Below the pieces are notes generated by a model. That model had not been told where the DNA came from and made no database searches. It saw only the letters and a list, made by a program, of their open reading frames with translations. A stretch of 64,000 nt of DNA from Lysobacter enzymogenes (GTDB lineage Bacteria > Pseudomonadota > Gammaproteobacteria > Xanthomonadales > Xanthomonadaceae), in assembly GCF_023617245.1 (NCBI RefSeq), contig NZ_CP067396.1:124001-188000 (forward strand). Direction: 5' to 3'. Both the position numbers and the translations under genes were made by a program. This document shows, piece by piece, positions 1 through 8,957 of this stretch; position 1 is the stretch's first letter; each line of letters starts with the position of its first letter.

Positions 1-29
1 AGGCCGGCGCGGTCAGGCCGGCGCCCTCA

Positions 30-773
30 TCAAATCCGCACCATCGCGCGCTGCCGCTGGCGCAGCAGGCTGATGGTCAGCACCGCGGCAAGCAGGGCGG
101 TGGTGACCACGAAGATGCCGATGCCCAGGTAGCCGCCGCTGACGCCGCCGGCGGCGGCCGCGTTCTTGTCCGGGACGAAGCTCGCCGCGAGCATGCCGGT
201 GTAGTGCATGCCGCACACCGCCACGCCCATGACCAGCGCGCTGCCGAGCATCTGGCCCCAGCCGCGCAGGTTGAAGGCCAGCCACAGCGCCACGATCGAG
301 GCGACCACGGCGATCGCCGCCGACGCCACCACCAGCGTGCTGTTGTAGACCGTGTCGGCCGGCATCAGCATCGCGGCCATGCCGGCGTAGTGCATGCCGG
401 TCACGCCCAGGCCCATCAGCACGCCGCCGAGGATCAGCTTGCCCCAGTTGAAGACGCCGGTGCCGGCGATGGCCAGGCCGGCCATGCACGAGACCACCGC
501 GACCACCGCCGAGCCCAGGGTCAGCGGCAGGTCGTAGGTCACCTCCACGTTCATGCGGCAGGCGAGCATGGCGATGAAGTGCATCGCCCAGATCGCGCCG
601 CCGCCCATGGCGATGCCGGCCGCGGTGACCGCGCGCCAGCGCGCCGCGCCGGTCGCGCCGGGGATGGCGATCGCCAACTGCAGGGCGGTGAACGATCCCA
701 GCACCGACACCACATAGGAAAGGATCACGAGCAACGGGTCGTGGACGCATTGAATCGCATGGTCGAGCGGCAT
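30..773 (-). CDS. MHYT-domain integral membrane sensor protein
   Basis: This 247-residue membrane protein has the MHYT repeat pattern: MHFIAM at residues 64-69, MHYAGM at 127-132 and MHYTGM at 189-194, each inside a hydrophobic helix, with about seven membrane segments in all. MHYT domains are thought to bind metal (probably copper) and sense oxygen, CO or NO in the inner membrane. They are often fused to GGDEF/EAL or kinase domains; this one stands alone, so its output is unknown. The start is placed at the ATG preceded by AGGGGG; an in-frame extension upstream has no ribosome site and is charged, unlike the family's N-terminus. The gene lies downstream of the V4R-like gene on the same strand, 155 bp away. 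The family call is firm; function is inferred. Confidence 0.85.
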   Translation of the reverse strand: MPLDHAIQCVHDPLLVILSYVVSVLGSFTALQLAIAIPGATGAARWRAVTAAGIAMGGGAIWAMHFIAMLACRMNVEVTYDLPLTLGSAVVAVVSCMAGLAIAGTGVFNWGKLILGGVLMGLGVTGMHYAGMAAMLMPADTVYNSTLVVASAAIAVVASIVALWLAFNLRGWGQMLGSALVMGVAVCGMHYTGMLAASFVPDKNAAAAGGVSGGYLGIGIFVVTTALLAAVLTISLLRQRQRAMVRI

Positions 774-928
774 GGCGAACCCCCTGGTGGATGGGTTGTA
801 CGGCTGGATAGGAACAGCAATCGGCCGCCCGGGCGCCGTCCCGCGCCAAAGCGGCATCCCACGCCGGCGCGTGCGTCGGCGCGTGGCGCCGCGGCGTCCC
901 GGCCGCGGCGGTCGACCGGTCTATCCGG

Positions 929-1732
929 TCAGGCTTCGAATTCGAACCGGCAGGTCTCCGCGCCGGTATTGCGGCACTGGCTCTCGACCACCCGCACGGT
1001 TCCGCCGTGCTGGCCTTCGAGCAGGCCGCCGAGCATGCCGCGCAGGAAATGGCAGCACTCGCCGTGTTCGCCGCGATGGCAGAAAGGGCTGTTGCGCACG
1101 CGCAGGACGTCGTCCTGCAGTTCGGCCTGGACCAACTGGCGCATCGCCGGCAAGGCGATGCGGCGCACCGAGTCGGCCAGCGGCAGCTGACCGCCCAGGG
1201 CGAAGTCGCGCTTGTAGACCCAGGCGCCGACGCGCTGGCCGATGTAGCGCAAGGTCGCCTCGCGCTGGGCCGGCGGCAGCTCGCGTTCCAGCGCGACCAG
1301 CTGCAGCAGGATGTTGGGATAGTTGCGGGCCAGCTGCGGCAGCAGCGTTTCCACCCGCTGCACGTCGATCGGCGCGGCGGTGGCGGGCGTCGGCGCCAGC
1401 GGCGGCGCCGAGGCCGCGGGCGGCGGCGGGGCGGACGCATGGCCGTTGCCGTTGCCGGCGCCGTTGGCGCGCACGGGCGGCGGCGGCGCGCTGCCGCCTT
1501 CGTAGGGCGAGGCCTCGAAGCTCTGCACCAGATGGTGGGTGCCGAGCTTCTCTTCCAGCACCAGCAATTGATCGGCCGGCCCGCGCACGACCATCACCAG
1601 CACCACGCCCTCGTCGCTGTTGAGCATGCGCTGGCGCAGCAAGGTGAAACCGTTGGCGATGACCACCTGTCCCAGGGCCAGCAACAGGCCGTCGCGGCGC
1701 TCGGAGACCACGCGAAACTCGACATCCACCAT
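929..1732 (-). CDS. V4R/4-vinyl-reductase-like regulatory protein
   Basis: A 267-residue soluble protein in three parts. Residues 1-85 form an alternating beta/alpha segment reminiscent of ACT domains. Residues 85-120 are a proline/alanine-rich linker. The C-terminal half ends in a cysteine-rich section (Cys218, 226, 227, 253 and 261) of the type seen in V4R/XylR-N ligand-binding domains, including the closing pattern C..TG.ETCRFEF. V4R domains bind small hydrophobic ligands, sometimes with a metal. No DNA-binding or enzyme domain is visible, so it may act as a partner sensor. The ATG at 1732 follows GGGGAG at good spacing. A 220-bp AT-richer gap separates it from the upstream dehydratase gene. 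The domain call is moderate; the ACT part is a guess from pattern only. Confidence 0.6.
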   Translation of the reverse strand: MVDVEFRVVSERRDGLLLALGQVVIANGFTLLRQRMLNSDEGVVLVMVVRGPADQLLVLEEKLGTHHLVQSFEASPYEGGSAPPPPVRANGAGNGNGHASAPPPPAASAPPLAPTPATAAPIDVQRVETLLPQLARNYPNILLQLVALERELPPAQREATLRYIGQRVGAWVYKRDFALGGQLPLADSVRRIALPAMRQLVQAELQDDVLRVRNSPFCHRGEHGECCHFLRGMLGGLLEGQHGGTVRVVESQCRNTGAETCRFEFEA

Positions 1733-1952
1733 GCAAAACTCCCCGGCCTGTGCGCTGGTCCGTATCGCCCTGTTCGGAGCGGTCCGCGCGGCATGACAGG
1801 GACTGGCGCGCGATGGCGCAGCGTGCCAGTTGCGTTAACAAAAAACGTAAACGCTTATCACAGAAAAGTCTGGTTTTTATGCGTTTTATGCGGCCCGTGT
1901 GCACCGCCTCAACGCATGCCGCATAACAAACGCAAACCGAATCGGCAACCGG
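1733..1952. other. AT-richer intergenic region with 9-bp inverted repeat
   Basis: This 220-bp gap lies between the dehydratase and V4R-like genes (both minus strand) and is clearly more AT-rich than its surroundings. TTATGCGGC at 1886-1894 and GCCGCATAA at 1918-1926 form an inverted repeat. A run of AT-rich sequence around 1838-1885 is the likely promoter of the V4R-like gene. No U-tract follows the hairpin on either strand, so it is not a clear terminator. Confidence 0.4.
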
Positions 1953-2954
1953 TCACGACGGCTTCGCGGCGAACCATTGCGCGGCCAGATCGAGGTCCAC
2001 ATTGCCGCCGGAGACGATCAGGCCGACGCTTTTGTTCGCGAATGCGTCGCGATGGGCCAGCACCGCCGCCAGCGGCACCGCGCCGGACGGTTCGACCACC
2101 AGCTTCATGCGCTCCCAGATCAAGCGCATCGCCGCGATCGCCTGCGCGTCGTCGACCAGCAACACCTCGCGCACGCGTGAGCGAAGGATAGGGAAGGTGA
2201 GCGTGCCCAACTCCGCGCGCAGACCGTCGCAGACGGTGTCGGCGGCGCGGCCGGTGATGCGTTGGCCCTGCGCGAGCGAGTCGTGGGCGTCGCGCGCGCC
2301 GAGCGGTTCGGCGCCGTAGACGGCGATGGCGGGGTCGGCGCCCTGCGCGGCGATGGCGGTGCCCGAGAGCAGGCCGCCGCCGCTGACCGGCGCGATCACC
2401 GCGTCCAATCCGGGCGCGGCGGCCATCAGCTCCAGCGTCGCCGTGCCCTGGCCGGCGATCACCCGCGGATCGTTGAACGGATGCACCAGCACCCCGCCGG
2501 TGCGCGCCAGCACCTGCGCGGTGACTTCGTCGCGCGAGGCCTGGCCGGGTTCGCAGAACACGACGTCGGCGCCGTAGGCGCGGATCGCGGCGAGCTTGAC
2601 CTTGGGCGTGTTGTGCGGCGCGACCACGGTGGCGCGGGCGCCGCGCAGGCGCGCGGCCAGGGCCAGCGCGCCGCCGTGGTTGCCCGAACTCTGGGTGACG
2701 ATGCCGCGCGCGGCGTCCTCGTCGCTGAGCGAGAACACCGCGTTGCAGGCGCCGCGGAACTTGAACGCACCGCCGCGTTGCAGGTTCTCGCACTTGAAGT
2801 GGAGCCGGCAGCCGGCCAGTTCGTCGAGCGCGCGCGAGGTCAGCACCGGGGTGGCGTGCGCATGCGGCGCGATCCGCGCGGCGGCGGCGAGGATGTCGGT
2901 GTAGACGGGCGCGTCGGCGGGCGCGGCCGGGGTCGAGGAGTCGTGTGCGTTCAT
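1953..2954 (-). CDS. PLP-dependent threonine/serine dehydratase
   Basis: A 333-residue fold-type II PLP enzyme, the size of short threonine/serine dehydratases and serine racemases (no C-terminal ACT regulatory domain). The PLP lysine is K65 in FKFRGA. The phosphate-binding glycine loop SGGGLLSG and the SSGNHGGALA substrate loop are both present. The expected reaction is deamination of L-threonine to 2-oxobutanoate or L-serine to pyruvate; a racemase or hydroxyaspartate dehydratase role cannot be excluded from motifs alone. The start at 2954 gives the usual N-terminus; an upstream in-frame ATG would add 33 residues of low-complexity Arg/Ala sequence. It appears to be a single-gene unit. Confidence 0.88.
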   Translation of the reverse strand: MNAHDSSTPAAPADAPVYTDILAAAARIAPHAHATPVLTSRALDELAGCRLHFKCENLQRGGAFKFRGACNAVFSLSDEDAARGIVTQSSGNHGGALALAARLRGARATVVAPHNTPKVKLAAIRAYGADVVFCEPGQASRDEVTAQVLARTGGVLVHPFNDPRVIAGQGTATLELMAAAPGLDAVIAPVSGGGLLSGTAIAAQGADPAIAVYGAEPLGARDAHDSLAQGQRITGRAADTVCDGLRAELGTLTFPILRSRVREVLLVDDAQAIAAMRLIWERMKLVVEPSGAVPLAAVLAHRDAFANKSVGLIVSGGNVDLDLAAQWFAAKPS

Positions 2955-3095
2955 CGCACAAGCGTAGCGCAGGCGCCGCGGCGCCAGGATGCGGGGCGTG
3001 GCGGATGCTCCGGTCGCCGCGGCGCGCGGCAGGGCCACGCCGCCCTGCCCCATCGTGCACGCGCGTTTCCCGAGGCGGCGCTGCCGAATCCCGGA

Positions 3096-4349
3096 TCAGT
3101 CGTGGCGCAACGCCGCGATCGGATCCAGCCGCGCCGCCTGCCGCGCCGGATACACCCCGAACGCCAATCCGACCGCCGCGCAGAACGTCGCCGACAACAG
3201 CACCGGGATCGGCGCCCACGCCACCTGCCAGCCGGCGAACGCGGCGATCAGGTAGGCCAGCAGCACCCCGAACAACAGCCCCAGCGCCGCGCCGCTGACG
3301 CAGATCACCGTGGCCTCGCGCAGGAACTGCGCGACCACGTCGCGCCGGCGCGCGCCGAGCGCGCGCAGCAAGCCGATCTCGCGGCGCCGCTCGAGCACGT
3401 TGGCGAGCATGATGTTCATGATGCCGATGCCGCCGACCAGCAGGCTCACGCCGGCGATCGCGCCCATCACCACGCGGAAGATGCGCTGGGTCTTCTGGTG
3501 CTGCTGGAACAGCTGCTGCGGCACCACCAGGCGGAAGTCGGCGCTGCCGGCGTGGCGCTGGCCGAGCACGGTCGACAGCACCCGCGCGCCTTGCGCCAGC
3601 TGCGAGGGATCGCCCAGGCGCAGCAGGACGCGGTCGACCTCGTCTTCCTGCGGATTGAACTTGAACCGCGCCCGCGCGCTGGCCAGCGGCACGTACACGC
3701 GGTTGCTTTCCAAGCCCAGCTGCACGCCTTCGAACTGGTCCTTGCTGAGGTCGCGGTCGGCGAGCACGCCGACCACCTGCAGCCACACGTGGTTGACCTT
3801 GAGATAGCGGCCGAGCGGATCGGCGCCGGGGAACAGGTCGGCGGCGGCCTGGTGGCCGAGCACCGCCACCGCCGCCAGCGCGCGGTCGTCCTGCGCGGTC
3901 AGCGCGCGGCCCTTGGCCACGCGCAGCGACGAGAGCTGGAAATAATCCGGGCTCACGCCGCTGGCCTGGGCGTCGCTGCGGCCGTCGTCGCTGAACACCG
4001 AGTGGGTGCGGATGGGTTTCTCGGCGGCGTAGCGCTGCGCGCCGGGGACCACGGCCAACGCCGCGTCGGCGTCGGCCAGGCTCAGGCCGAGGCTGCGCGC
4101 GCGGATTTCGCGCAGGCTGTTCTCGTCCTGCTGCACCTTGGCCTCGACGATCAGGTTGTTGAGGCCCAGGCTCTCGACCAGGCGCAACGCCTCGCGCCGG
4201 CTGCCCTCGCCCACCGCCTGCATCGCCACGATCGCGCCGACGCCGAAGATCAGGCCGAGCAAAGTCAGCAGCGTGCGCAGGCGCCGCCGCCACAGTTCCT
4301 CGACCGCTTCGCGCCAGATCGGCGGCAGCCACGCCAGCAACCGGCTCAC
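3096..4349 (-). CDS. MacB-type ABC transporter permease
   Basis: A 417-residue permease of the MacB/FtsX class. It has a short cytoplasmic start, one membrane helix at about residues 20-40, a large periplasmic (MacB_PCD) domain, and three C-terminal helices with the ARRRDV..QFL and YPA..AA.LDPI.ALR signatures that end this family. It is the last gene of a five-gene export operon. GTG at 4349 overlaps the stop of the preceding adaptor as GTGA, which fixes the start. The nucleotide-binding domain is not fused, unlike E. coli MacB; it is the first gene of the operon (7627-8301). The likely role is mechanotransmission-type export of a peptide, lipopeptide or antibiotic from the periplasm. No outer-membrane TolC gene is present nearby. 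Confidence 0.92.
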   Translation of the reverse strand: MSRLLAWLPPIWREAVEELWRRRLRTLLTLLGLIFGVGAIVAMQAVGEGSRREALRLVESLGLNNLIVEAKVQQDENSLREIRARSLGLSLADADAALAVVPGAQRYAAEKPIRTHSVFSDDGRSDAQASGVSPDYFQLSSLRVAKGRALTAQDDRALAAVAVLGHQAAADLFPGADPLGRYLKVNHVWLQVVGVLADRDLSKDQFEGVQLGLESNRVYVPLASARARFKFNPQEDEVDRVLLRLGDPSQLAQGARVLSTVLGQRHAGSADFRLVVPQQLFQQHQKTQRIFRVVMGAIAGVSLLVGGIGIMNIMLANVLERRREIGLLRALGARRRDVVAQFLREATVICVSGAALGLLFGVLLAYLIAAFAGWQVAWAPIPVLLSATFCAAVGLAFGVYPARQAARLDPIAALRHD

Positions 4350-5653
4350 GGGCGCACCGCCTTGGCCGGCTGCGGCTTGTCTTGCGCCTTTTCCTGTTCG
4401 GCCGCGGCCTGCTTGGCCGCGTCCTCGGCCTTGGCGGTGGGCGCGTCGATCGCGCCGGCCTCGGCCAGCAGCACCCGATCGCCCTCGCGCAGGCCCGACA
4501 GCACCTGCGAGCGCGCCGGCCCGCGCACGCCGAGCTCGATCTCGCGGCGGCGGAACTGGCCGCCGTCGCTCACCCGCACATAGTCGCGGCCTTCGTCGCT
4601 GTCGATGGCGACGTTGGCCACGCTGATCGCCTTCGGCGCATCCAGCAACAGCACCCTGGCTTCCAACTGCTGGCCCGGCACCAGCTTGTAGCGCGCGATC
4701 GCCTCGGCCGGGATCGGCGCCTTCATGCTCAGGTACTTCACCGGACTCTGTTGGTTGCGCACCTTGGCCGCGCTGGCGACCCAGGACAGCTTGCTGAGGA
4801 TCTTCTGCTCGGGCCGGCCGACCGGGAACATCTCCACGGCGTTGCCGACCTGGATGCCCTGGGTCTCGATCTGCGGCAGGTTCAATTCCAGTTCCATCGC
4901 CGAGGCGTCGGGCAGGCTGCCGTAGTCGAAGCCGGCGCGCAGGGTCGCGCCGATCGCCGGCTTGTCGCCCTGCCAGTTGCTCGCCAGCATCAGCACGCCG
5001 TCGTTGGGCGCGCGCAGTTCCAGCGCGTCCAGGTCGGACTGGCGGGCCTTGGCGGCGATGTCGTAGGTGGCGCGCTGGGCGTCGAGCACCGCCAGTTCGG
5101 CGTTGCCGCGCACGCCGGACTGGCTGCGCTGCCACTGCAGGATGTCCTGCTTCTCGGTCAGGAAGCTGCGGTCCTGGACCGCGTCGAGCACCTCGTTGCG
5201 CGCCATCGTGCTCAGGTCCGCGCTGGCGTAGCGCTCGGCGATCGCCAACTGCACCGCGACCTGGGCCAGGTCGACGCCGACCTTGCTTTGCGCGGTGTCG
5301 AGGTCGCCCTGCTTGGCCGCGCGCGCGAGCTGGTTGCGCTGCAGGTCGATCAGGGTCTGCGCCAGTTCCTGCTTGCCCTGGTCGGCGGAGAAGCGCGCGA
5401 TCAGATCGCCCTTCTTGACCGCGCTGCCTTCCGCCAGCATCCACTCGACCTGGCGCGCGGCCCAGTTGCGGCCGGGCACGTTGAGCGGGGTCGCCTTGGC
5501 CGACTTCAGCTCGCCTTCGCCGCGCACGCTCAGGCGCAACGGCGCGGCGGCGACGGTCTCGGTCGCCGCCGGGGCGATCTCGTCCGAGCACGCGGCGAGC
5601 GCCAATGCGCAGGCCGCCAGCACGGCGGCCGCGAGCTTCGTGCGCAGCGTCAT
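4346..5653 (-). CDS. Periplasmic adaptor lipoprotein, third of three
   Basis: A 435-residue HlyD/CusB-like membrane-fusion protein. The signal sequence ends in a lipobox (LALAAC, Cys about residue 23), so it should be anchored by lipid. Recognisable elements are an N-terminal barrel strand set with the GEGELKSAKATPL start, a coiled-coil hairpin around residues 90-190, and a C-terminal beta-barrel region with GLREGDRVLLAEAG before a charged Ala/Lys tail rich in low-complexity sequence. It overlaps the previous adaptor as ATGA and the permease as GTGA, so translation of the operon is coupled. Such adaptors link an inner-membrane transporter to an outer-membrane channel. It differs clearly in sequence from its two neighbours, so this is not a simple recent triplication. 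Confidence 0.88.
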   Translation of the reverse strand: MTLRTKLAAAVLAACALALAACSDEIAPAATETVAAAPLRLSVRGEGELKSAKATPLNVPGRNWAARQVEWMLAEGSAVKKGDLIARFSADQGKQELAQTLIDLQRNQLARAAKQGDLDTAQSKVGVDLAQVAVQLAIAERYASADLSTMARNEVLDAVQDRSFLTEKQDILQWQRSQSGVRGNAELAVLDAQRATYDIAAKARQSDLDALELRAPNDGVLMLASNWQGDKPAIGATLRAGFDYGSLPDASAMELELNLPQIETQGIQVGNAVEMFPVGRPEQKILSKLSWVASAAKVRNQQSPVKYLSMKAPIPAEAIARYKLVPGQQLEARVLLLDAPKAISVANVAIDSDEGRDYVRVSDGGQFRRREIELGVRGPARSQVLSGLREGDRVLLAEAGAIDAPTAKAEDAAKQAAAEQEKAQDKPQPAKAVRP

Positions 5654-6651
5654 CGTCCGGCTCCCGCGCTCGCCGTTCGGGCCGCGCTCGCGCTCGCGGC
5701 CGCCGAAATCTCCACCCGCACCGCCTGTCCCGGCCGCAACGGCGCGTGCGCGTCGTCGAGTTGCACGTCCAGGTCCAGCACCGGCACCGGTTGCACCTGC
5801 GACTTGCTGCGCACCGCGCGCCCGACCGAGGCGACCTTGCCGCGCAACGCGCGTCCGGCGCCGCCCTCGACCACGATCCGCACCGGCGCGCCGACCTTGA
5901 CCTGCGACAACTCGCGCTCGGCCAGTTCCGCGCGCACCGCCAGCGTGGCCATGTCGGGAATCTCGGCCACGGTCTGGCCGACCCAGACCTGCGAGCCGAC
6001 GTCGAACTTCTCGCCCTCGAAATTGCTCCGGTGCATCATCAATCCGTCGCGCGGCGCGACCACGTCCAGCGCCGTGAGCGAACGCTGCAGGCGATCCACG
6101 TCGGCCTGCAGTTGGTCGCGCTCGGCGGCCAGCAGACGCCGTTCCTGCCGGCGCTGTTCGGCCGACAGCGCCTCGCGCTTGCGCGCCAGTTCCATCTTGC
6201 GCTCGGCCTGCTGGCGCGCGACCACCAGCTTGCGGTACTCGATGCCGGCGATCAGCTCGGCCGGCTGCTCGGTCTTGCGCTTGGCCTTCTCCAGCGCCGC
6301 CAGCGCCTCGGCCGTGGCCAGCCGTTCGGTGCGTTCGCGTTCGGCCAGTTCCAGGTCGAGCTTCTCCAGCTCGCTCTGTTTTTCCTTGAGCTGGCTGCGC
6401 TTCTCGGTGAGCTGTTTGATCACGTCGCTGCTGTCGAAGCTGATCACGGTCTGCCCGCGTTTGACCGGCGCGCCGTCGGGCGCGAGCTGGGTGATCGCGA
6501 ACTGCCACATCCGTTCCACGTTCGGCGGCATCAGCGGCGAGGAGCGGCGCGCGTAGACCTCGCCGTCCACGCGCAGCGGCGCCGCGGCGGCCGCGGCGAA
6601 GGACGCGGCGGCGAGGACGAGCGCCGCGGCGCGGCAAAGGAACCGGCTCAT
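5650..6651 (-). CDS. Periplasmic adaptor (HlyD family), second of three
   Basis: A 333-residue periplasmic adaptor with a cleavable signal peptide (MSRFLCRAAALVLAAASF, then AAAAAA). A long charged coiled coil (about residues 75-165, heptads rich in E, K, Q and R) lies between two halves of a lipoyl-like domain; VKRGQTVISFDSSD is the first half and VVAPRDGLMMHRSN the second. The C-terminal barrel contains VKVGAPVRIVVEGG. It overlaps both neighbours by 4 bp (ATGA). The long hairpin resembles adaptors that reach TolC-like channels. It is transcribed between the two other adaptor genes; whether the three form one mixed ring or act in alternation cannot be read from sequence. Confidence 0.88.
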   Translation of the reverse strand: MSRFLCRAAALVLAAASFAAAAAAPLRVDGEVYARRSSPLMPPNVERMWQFAITQLAPDGAPVKRGQTVISFDSSDVIKQLTEKRSQLKEKQSELEKLDLELAERERTERLATAEALAALEKAKRKTEQPAELIAGIEYRKLVVARQQAERKMELARKREALSAEQRRQERRLLAAERDQLQADVDRLQRSLTALDVVAPRDGLMMHRSNFEGEKFDVGSQVWVGQTVAEIPDMATLAVRAELAERELSQVKVGAPVRIVVEGGAGRALRGKVASVGRAVRSKSQVQPVPVLDLDVQLDDAHAPLRPGQAVRVEISAAASASAARTASAGAGR

Positions 6652-7643
6652 CGCCCCGCTCCCGCGCCGCCCACGGCCGCGCCCGGCGCGGTCACCCGCA
6701 CGCTCATGCCCGGCAGCAGCGCCAGGCCGTGGCCGGCCGGCAGGTCGATGTCGATGGCGAAGTAGCGGCCCTCGCCCCACTCGGACTTGCGGTCCGGCGC
6801 GCCGGCGATGGCGGTGATGCGTCCGCGCAGCTCGCGCCGCGGCAACGCATCGAAACTCAGCCGCACGTCCTGGCCGACGCGCAGGCCGGGACGGTCGGGC
6901 TCCAGCGCCCAGGCCCGCACCTGCATCGCGCCGCCGCTGCCGACCACCTCGCCGGCCTTGCTGCCGGGCATGGTCGAGCTGCCTTCGTCGATGCGCCCGC
7001 CGATCCAGTTGTTGTTGAACCCGTGCAGGACGATGCCGTCGCGCTCGGCGCGCACTTCCGACTGGCGCAGCAGCGCGGCGTAGTAGTCGCGCTGCACGCT
7101 GAGCTTGCGCGTTTCCAGCTCGCCGTCCTGGCGCCGGCGCGCGACCGCGGCGCGCGCGGCGTCGAGCTGTTCGCGCTTGAGCCGCTGCTCGCGCACGGCC
7201 TTGTCCAGGTCGCCCTGGTGGCGGTCGTAGTCCAGTTGCGAGATCAGCCCGCGCGGGATCGCCGCCTCGACCTTGGCCGTGGCCAGCGCGGCGTCGGCGT
7301 CGGCGAGCGCGACTTCGGCGTCGACCGCCTTGACCTCGAGCTCGGCCAATTCCTTGGCCGACTTGGCCCGCGCCTGTTCGATCTTGGCATCGAGCTCGGG
7401 AATCTGGGTGCCGGCCTGGCCCGGATCGATGCGCAGCACCACCTCGCCGGCCTTGACCGCCTGGCCCTCGGGCACGAAGTAGCGGATCGACACCGGCGCG
7501 GTGTTGGCCTGCGGCGTGTAGATCTGCTGCGCGCCGGCCGAGCGCACCTCGCCGGTCAGCACCACCGCGCCCGCGGCCGGCGCCGCCAGCGCGAGCACCA
7601 CGGCGCACGCGCGCGCAGCCATGCGCTCAGGCCGCCGAATCAT
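6648..7643 (-). CDS. Periplasmic adaptor (HlyD family), first of three
   Basis: A 331-residue adaptor with an Arg-containing N-region and a signal peptide. The lipoyl half-motif VPEGQAVKAGEVVLRIDPGQAG is followed by a coiled coil (about residues 80-170, Ala/Glu/Asp-rich) and the second half-motif RAERDGIVLHGFNNNW. The barrel part includes LRVGQDVRLSFDALP. The ATG at 7643 is preceded by AAGG at 6-nt spacing and lies 17 bp inside the ATPase gene; a second ATG at 7622 has no ribosome site, so the first is preferred. As the first adaptor after the ATPase gene, it shares the operon's architecture. The substrate is unknown. Confidence 0.87.
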   Translation of the reverse strand: MIRRPERMAARACAVVLALAAPAAGAVVLTGEVRSAGAQQIYTPQANTAPVSIRYFVPEGQAVKAGEVVLRIDPGQAGTQIPELDAKIEQARAKSAKELAELEVKAVDAEVALADADAALATAKVEAAIPRGLISQLDYDRHQGDLDKAVREQRLKREQLDAARAAVARRRQDGELETRKLSVQRDYYAALLRQSEVRAERDGIVLHGFNNNWIGGRIDEGSSTMPGSKAGEVVGSGGAMQVRAWALEPDRPGLRVGQDVRLSFDALPRRELRGRITAIAGAPDRKSEWGEGRYFAIDIDLPAGHGLALLPGMSVRVTAPGAAVGGAGAGR

Positions 7644-8301
7644 GATCGACCTTGCCGTCGTGCAGGCGCACCTCGCGCGGCGCGCGCGCGGCCAGGTCGC
7701 GGTCGTGGGTCACCAGCACCACGGTCTGGCCGCCGGCGTGGACTTCGCCGATCAGGTCGAGCACGTCGGCCGCGCTCTTGGAATCCAGGTTGCCGGTGGG
7801 TTCGTCGGCGAGCAGCAGCGCCGGCTGCAGCAGCAGCGCGCGGGCGATCGCGGCGCGCTGCTGCTGGCCGCCGGACAGCTCGCTCGGCCGGTGCGCGCTG
7901 CGCTCGCCCAGGCCGACCCGCGCCAGCAGCCGCTGCGCGCGCTCGGGCGCGTCGCCCGGTGGCTGGCGGTGGAAGCGCAGCGGCAGCAGCACGTTTTCCA
8001 GCACCGTCAGCCGCGGCAGCAGGTGGAAGCTCTGGAACACGAAGCCGATGCGGCGGTTGCGGATGTCGCTGGCGGCCTCGTCGTCGAACTCGGCCACGTC
8101 GCGGCCTTCGATCAGGTAGCGGCCGCGGGTCGGCCGGTCCAGGCAGCCCAGGATGTTGAGCAGGCTCGACTTGCCCGAGCCGGACGCGCCGGTGATCGCG
8201 ACGAACTCGCCCGCGCCGATCTTCAGGTCCACCCCGGCCAACGCATTCACCGCTTGTCCATTCATTTCGTAGCGACGATGGACCGCATCCAATTCGATCA
8301 T
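7627..8301 (-). CDS. ABC transporter ATP-binding protein (MacB/LolD type)
   Basis: A 224-residue nucleotide-binding subunit with all motifs intact: Walker A GASGSGKSS (38-46), Q-loop FVFQSFHLLP, signature LSGGQQQR, Walker B LLLADEPTGNLDS and the switch histidine in LVTHD. The sequence type (MIELDAVHRRY start, GRDVAEFDD) is that of LolD/MacB ATPases, which drive periplasm-side export with an FtsX-like permease. It is the first gene of the operon; the permease is the last (3096-4349), with three adaptors between them. The start at MIELD is the conserved one; an in-frame extension of 40 residues upstream looks non-coding. The promoter should lie in the 418-bp gap before the gene. Confidence 0.93.
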   Translation of the reverse strand: MIELDAVHRRYEMNGQAVNALAGVDLKIGAGEFVAITGASGSGKSSLLNILGCLDRPTRGRYLIEGRDVAEFDDEAASDIRNRRIGFVFQSFHLLPRLTVLENVLLPLRFHRQPPGDAPERAQRLLARVGLGERSAHRPSELSGGQQQRAAIARALLLQPALLLADEPTGNLDSKSAADVLDLIGEVHAGGQTVVLVTHDRDLAARAPREVRLHDGKVDHDSAA

Positions 8302-8719
8302 CGAGTACCGGCCGGGGAAGTAGAAAGACGCCGTCGCGGCCGCAGCACGGACGGTCGCGGCCGGTACAGGTGCGACCGGACGCATCGGTGAAGGTTCCCG
8401 CGACGGCGCGGTCCGGCGCAATCCCCTAAAGTCAGGCGCGGTGCAGGTCCGCCTGTATCGATACGCAACGATTTGTGAACCCGTACCGCAATCGCGCCGT
8501 TCTTCGCCGATAGTTTAAGGAAGACCCGCAGGAGTGCCGGTCGCGCAATGGGCGATGGCGCATCGGACGCGTGCCGGGCGGCCGGTCGTCGGTTGCGCCG
8601 GCTGGCCATCCGCGGATCCGACGGCCATGTTGGTTCCTCGCCACCCCGGACGCGCCCGCGCATCCGGACCACCACGACCCGCGACGCCCCGCGTCGGCGC
8701 CCAACACAGGGGATGTTCC
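8302..8719. other. Intergenic region upstream of ABC operon
   Basis: This 418-bp gap lies between the divergent ABC export operon and the small lipoprotein gene. It must contain promoters for both. A 10-bp perfect palindrome GTATCGATAC lies at about 8455-8464, and a weakly AT-richer patch runs through 8455-8520. No further gene or hairpin terminator was seen. Confidence 0.4.
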
Positions 8720-8875
8720 ATGCGCAAACTCTCGCTCTGCCTGGCTGCGAGCCTGCTCTCGGCCTTGCTCACCGGCTGCTACCCGCCGCCGGTGATGAAT
8801 CCCACCGCGGACCATCCGCAGCAGGCGCCCCACGTCGACCTGAGCGACGACGCGGCCCCGGCCGAAGCGGCCTGA
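8720..8875 (+). CDS. Small lipoprotein of unknown function
   Basis: A 51-residue predicted lipoprotein. The signal sequence MRKLSLCLAASLLSALLTGC ends in the lipobox LTGC; the mature part is only about 32 residues, proline-rich at first and acidic at the end (HVDLSDDAAPAEAA). The start ATG is preceded by AGGGGA. It lies 82 bp upstream of another lipoprotein gene on the same strand. No family was recognised. The clear signal, ribosome site and stop make it a real gene rather than a chance frame. Confidence 0.7.
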   Translation: MRKLSLCLAASLLSALLTGCYPPPVMNPTADHPQQAPHVDLSDDAAPAEAA

Positions 8876-8957
8876 ACCTGACATTTGCGGGTCGGGAGAG
8901 TTAAGCCCGAGTTCAAAGCTTCAGGCAGAATCTGAAACCCTAACCGGGGGGTCTGCC

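Noticed and set aside
1909..4332. A long minus-strand frame over the dehydratase and the permease
   Set aside because: Composition is almost wholly Arg/Ala/Gly/Pro; it is a shifted frame of the two real genes.
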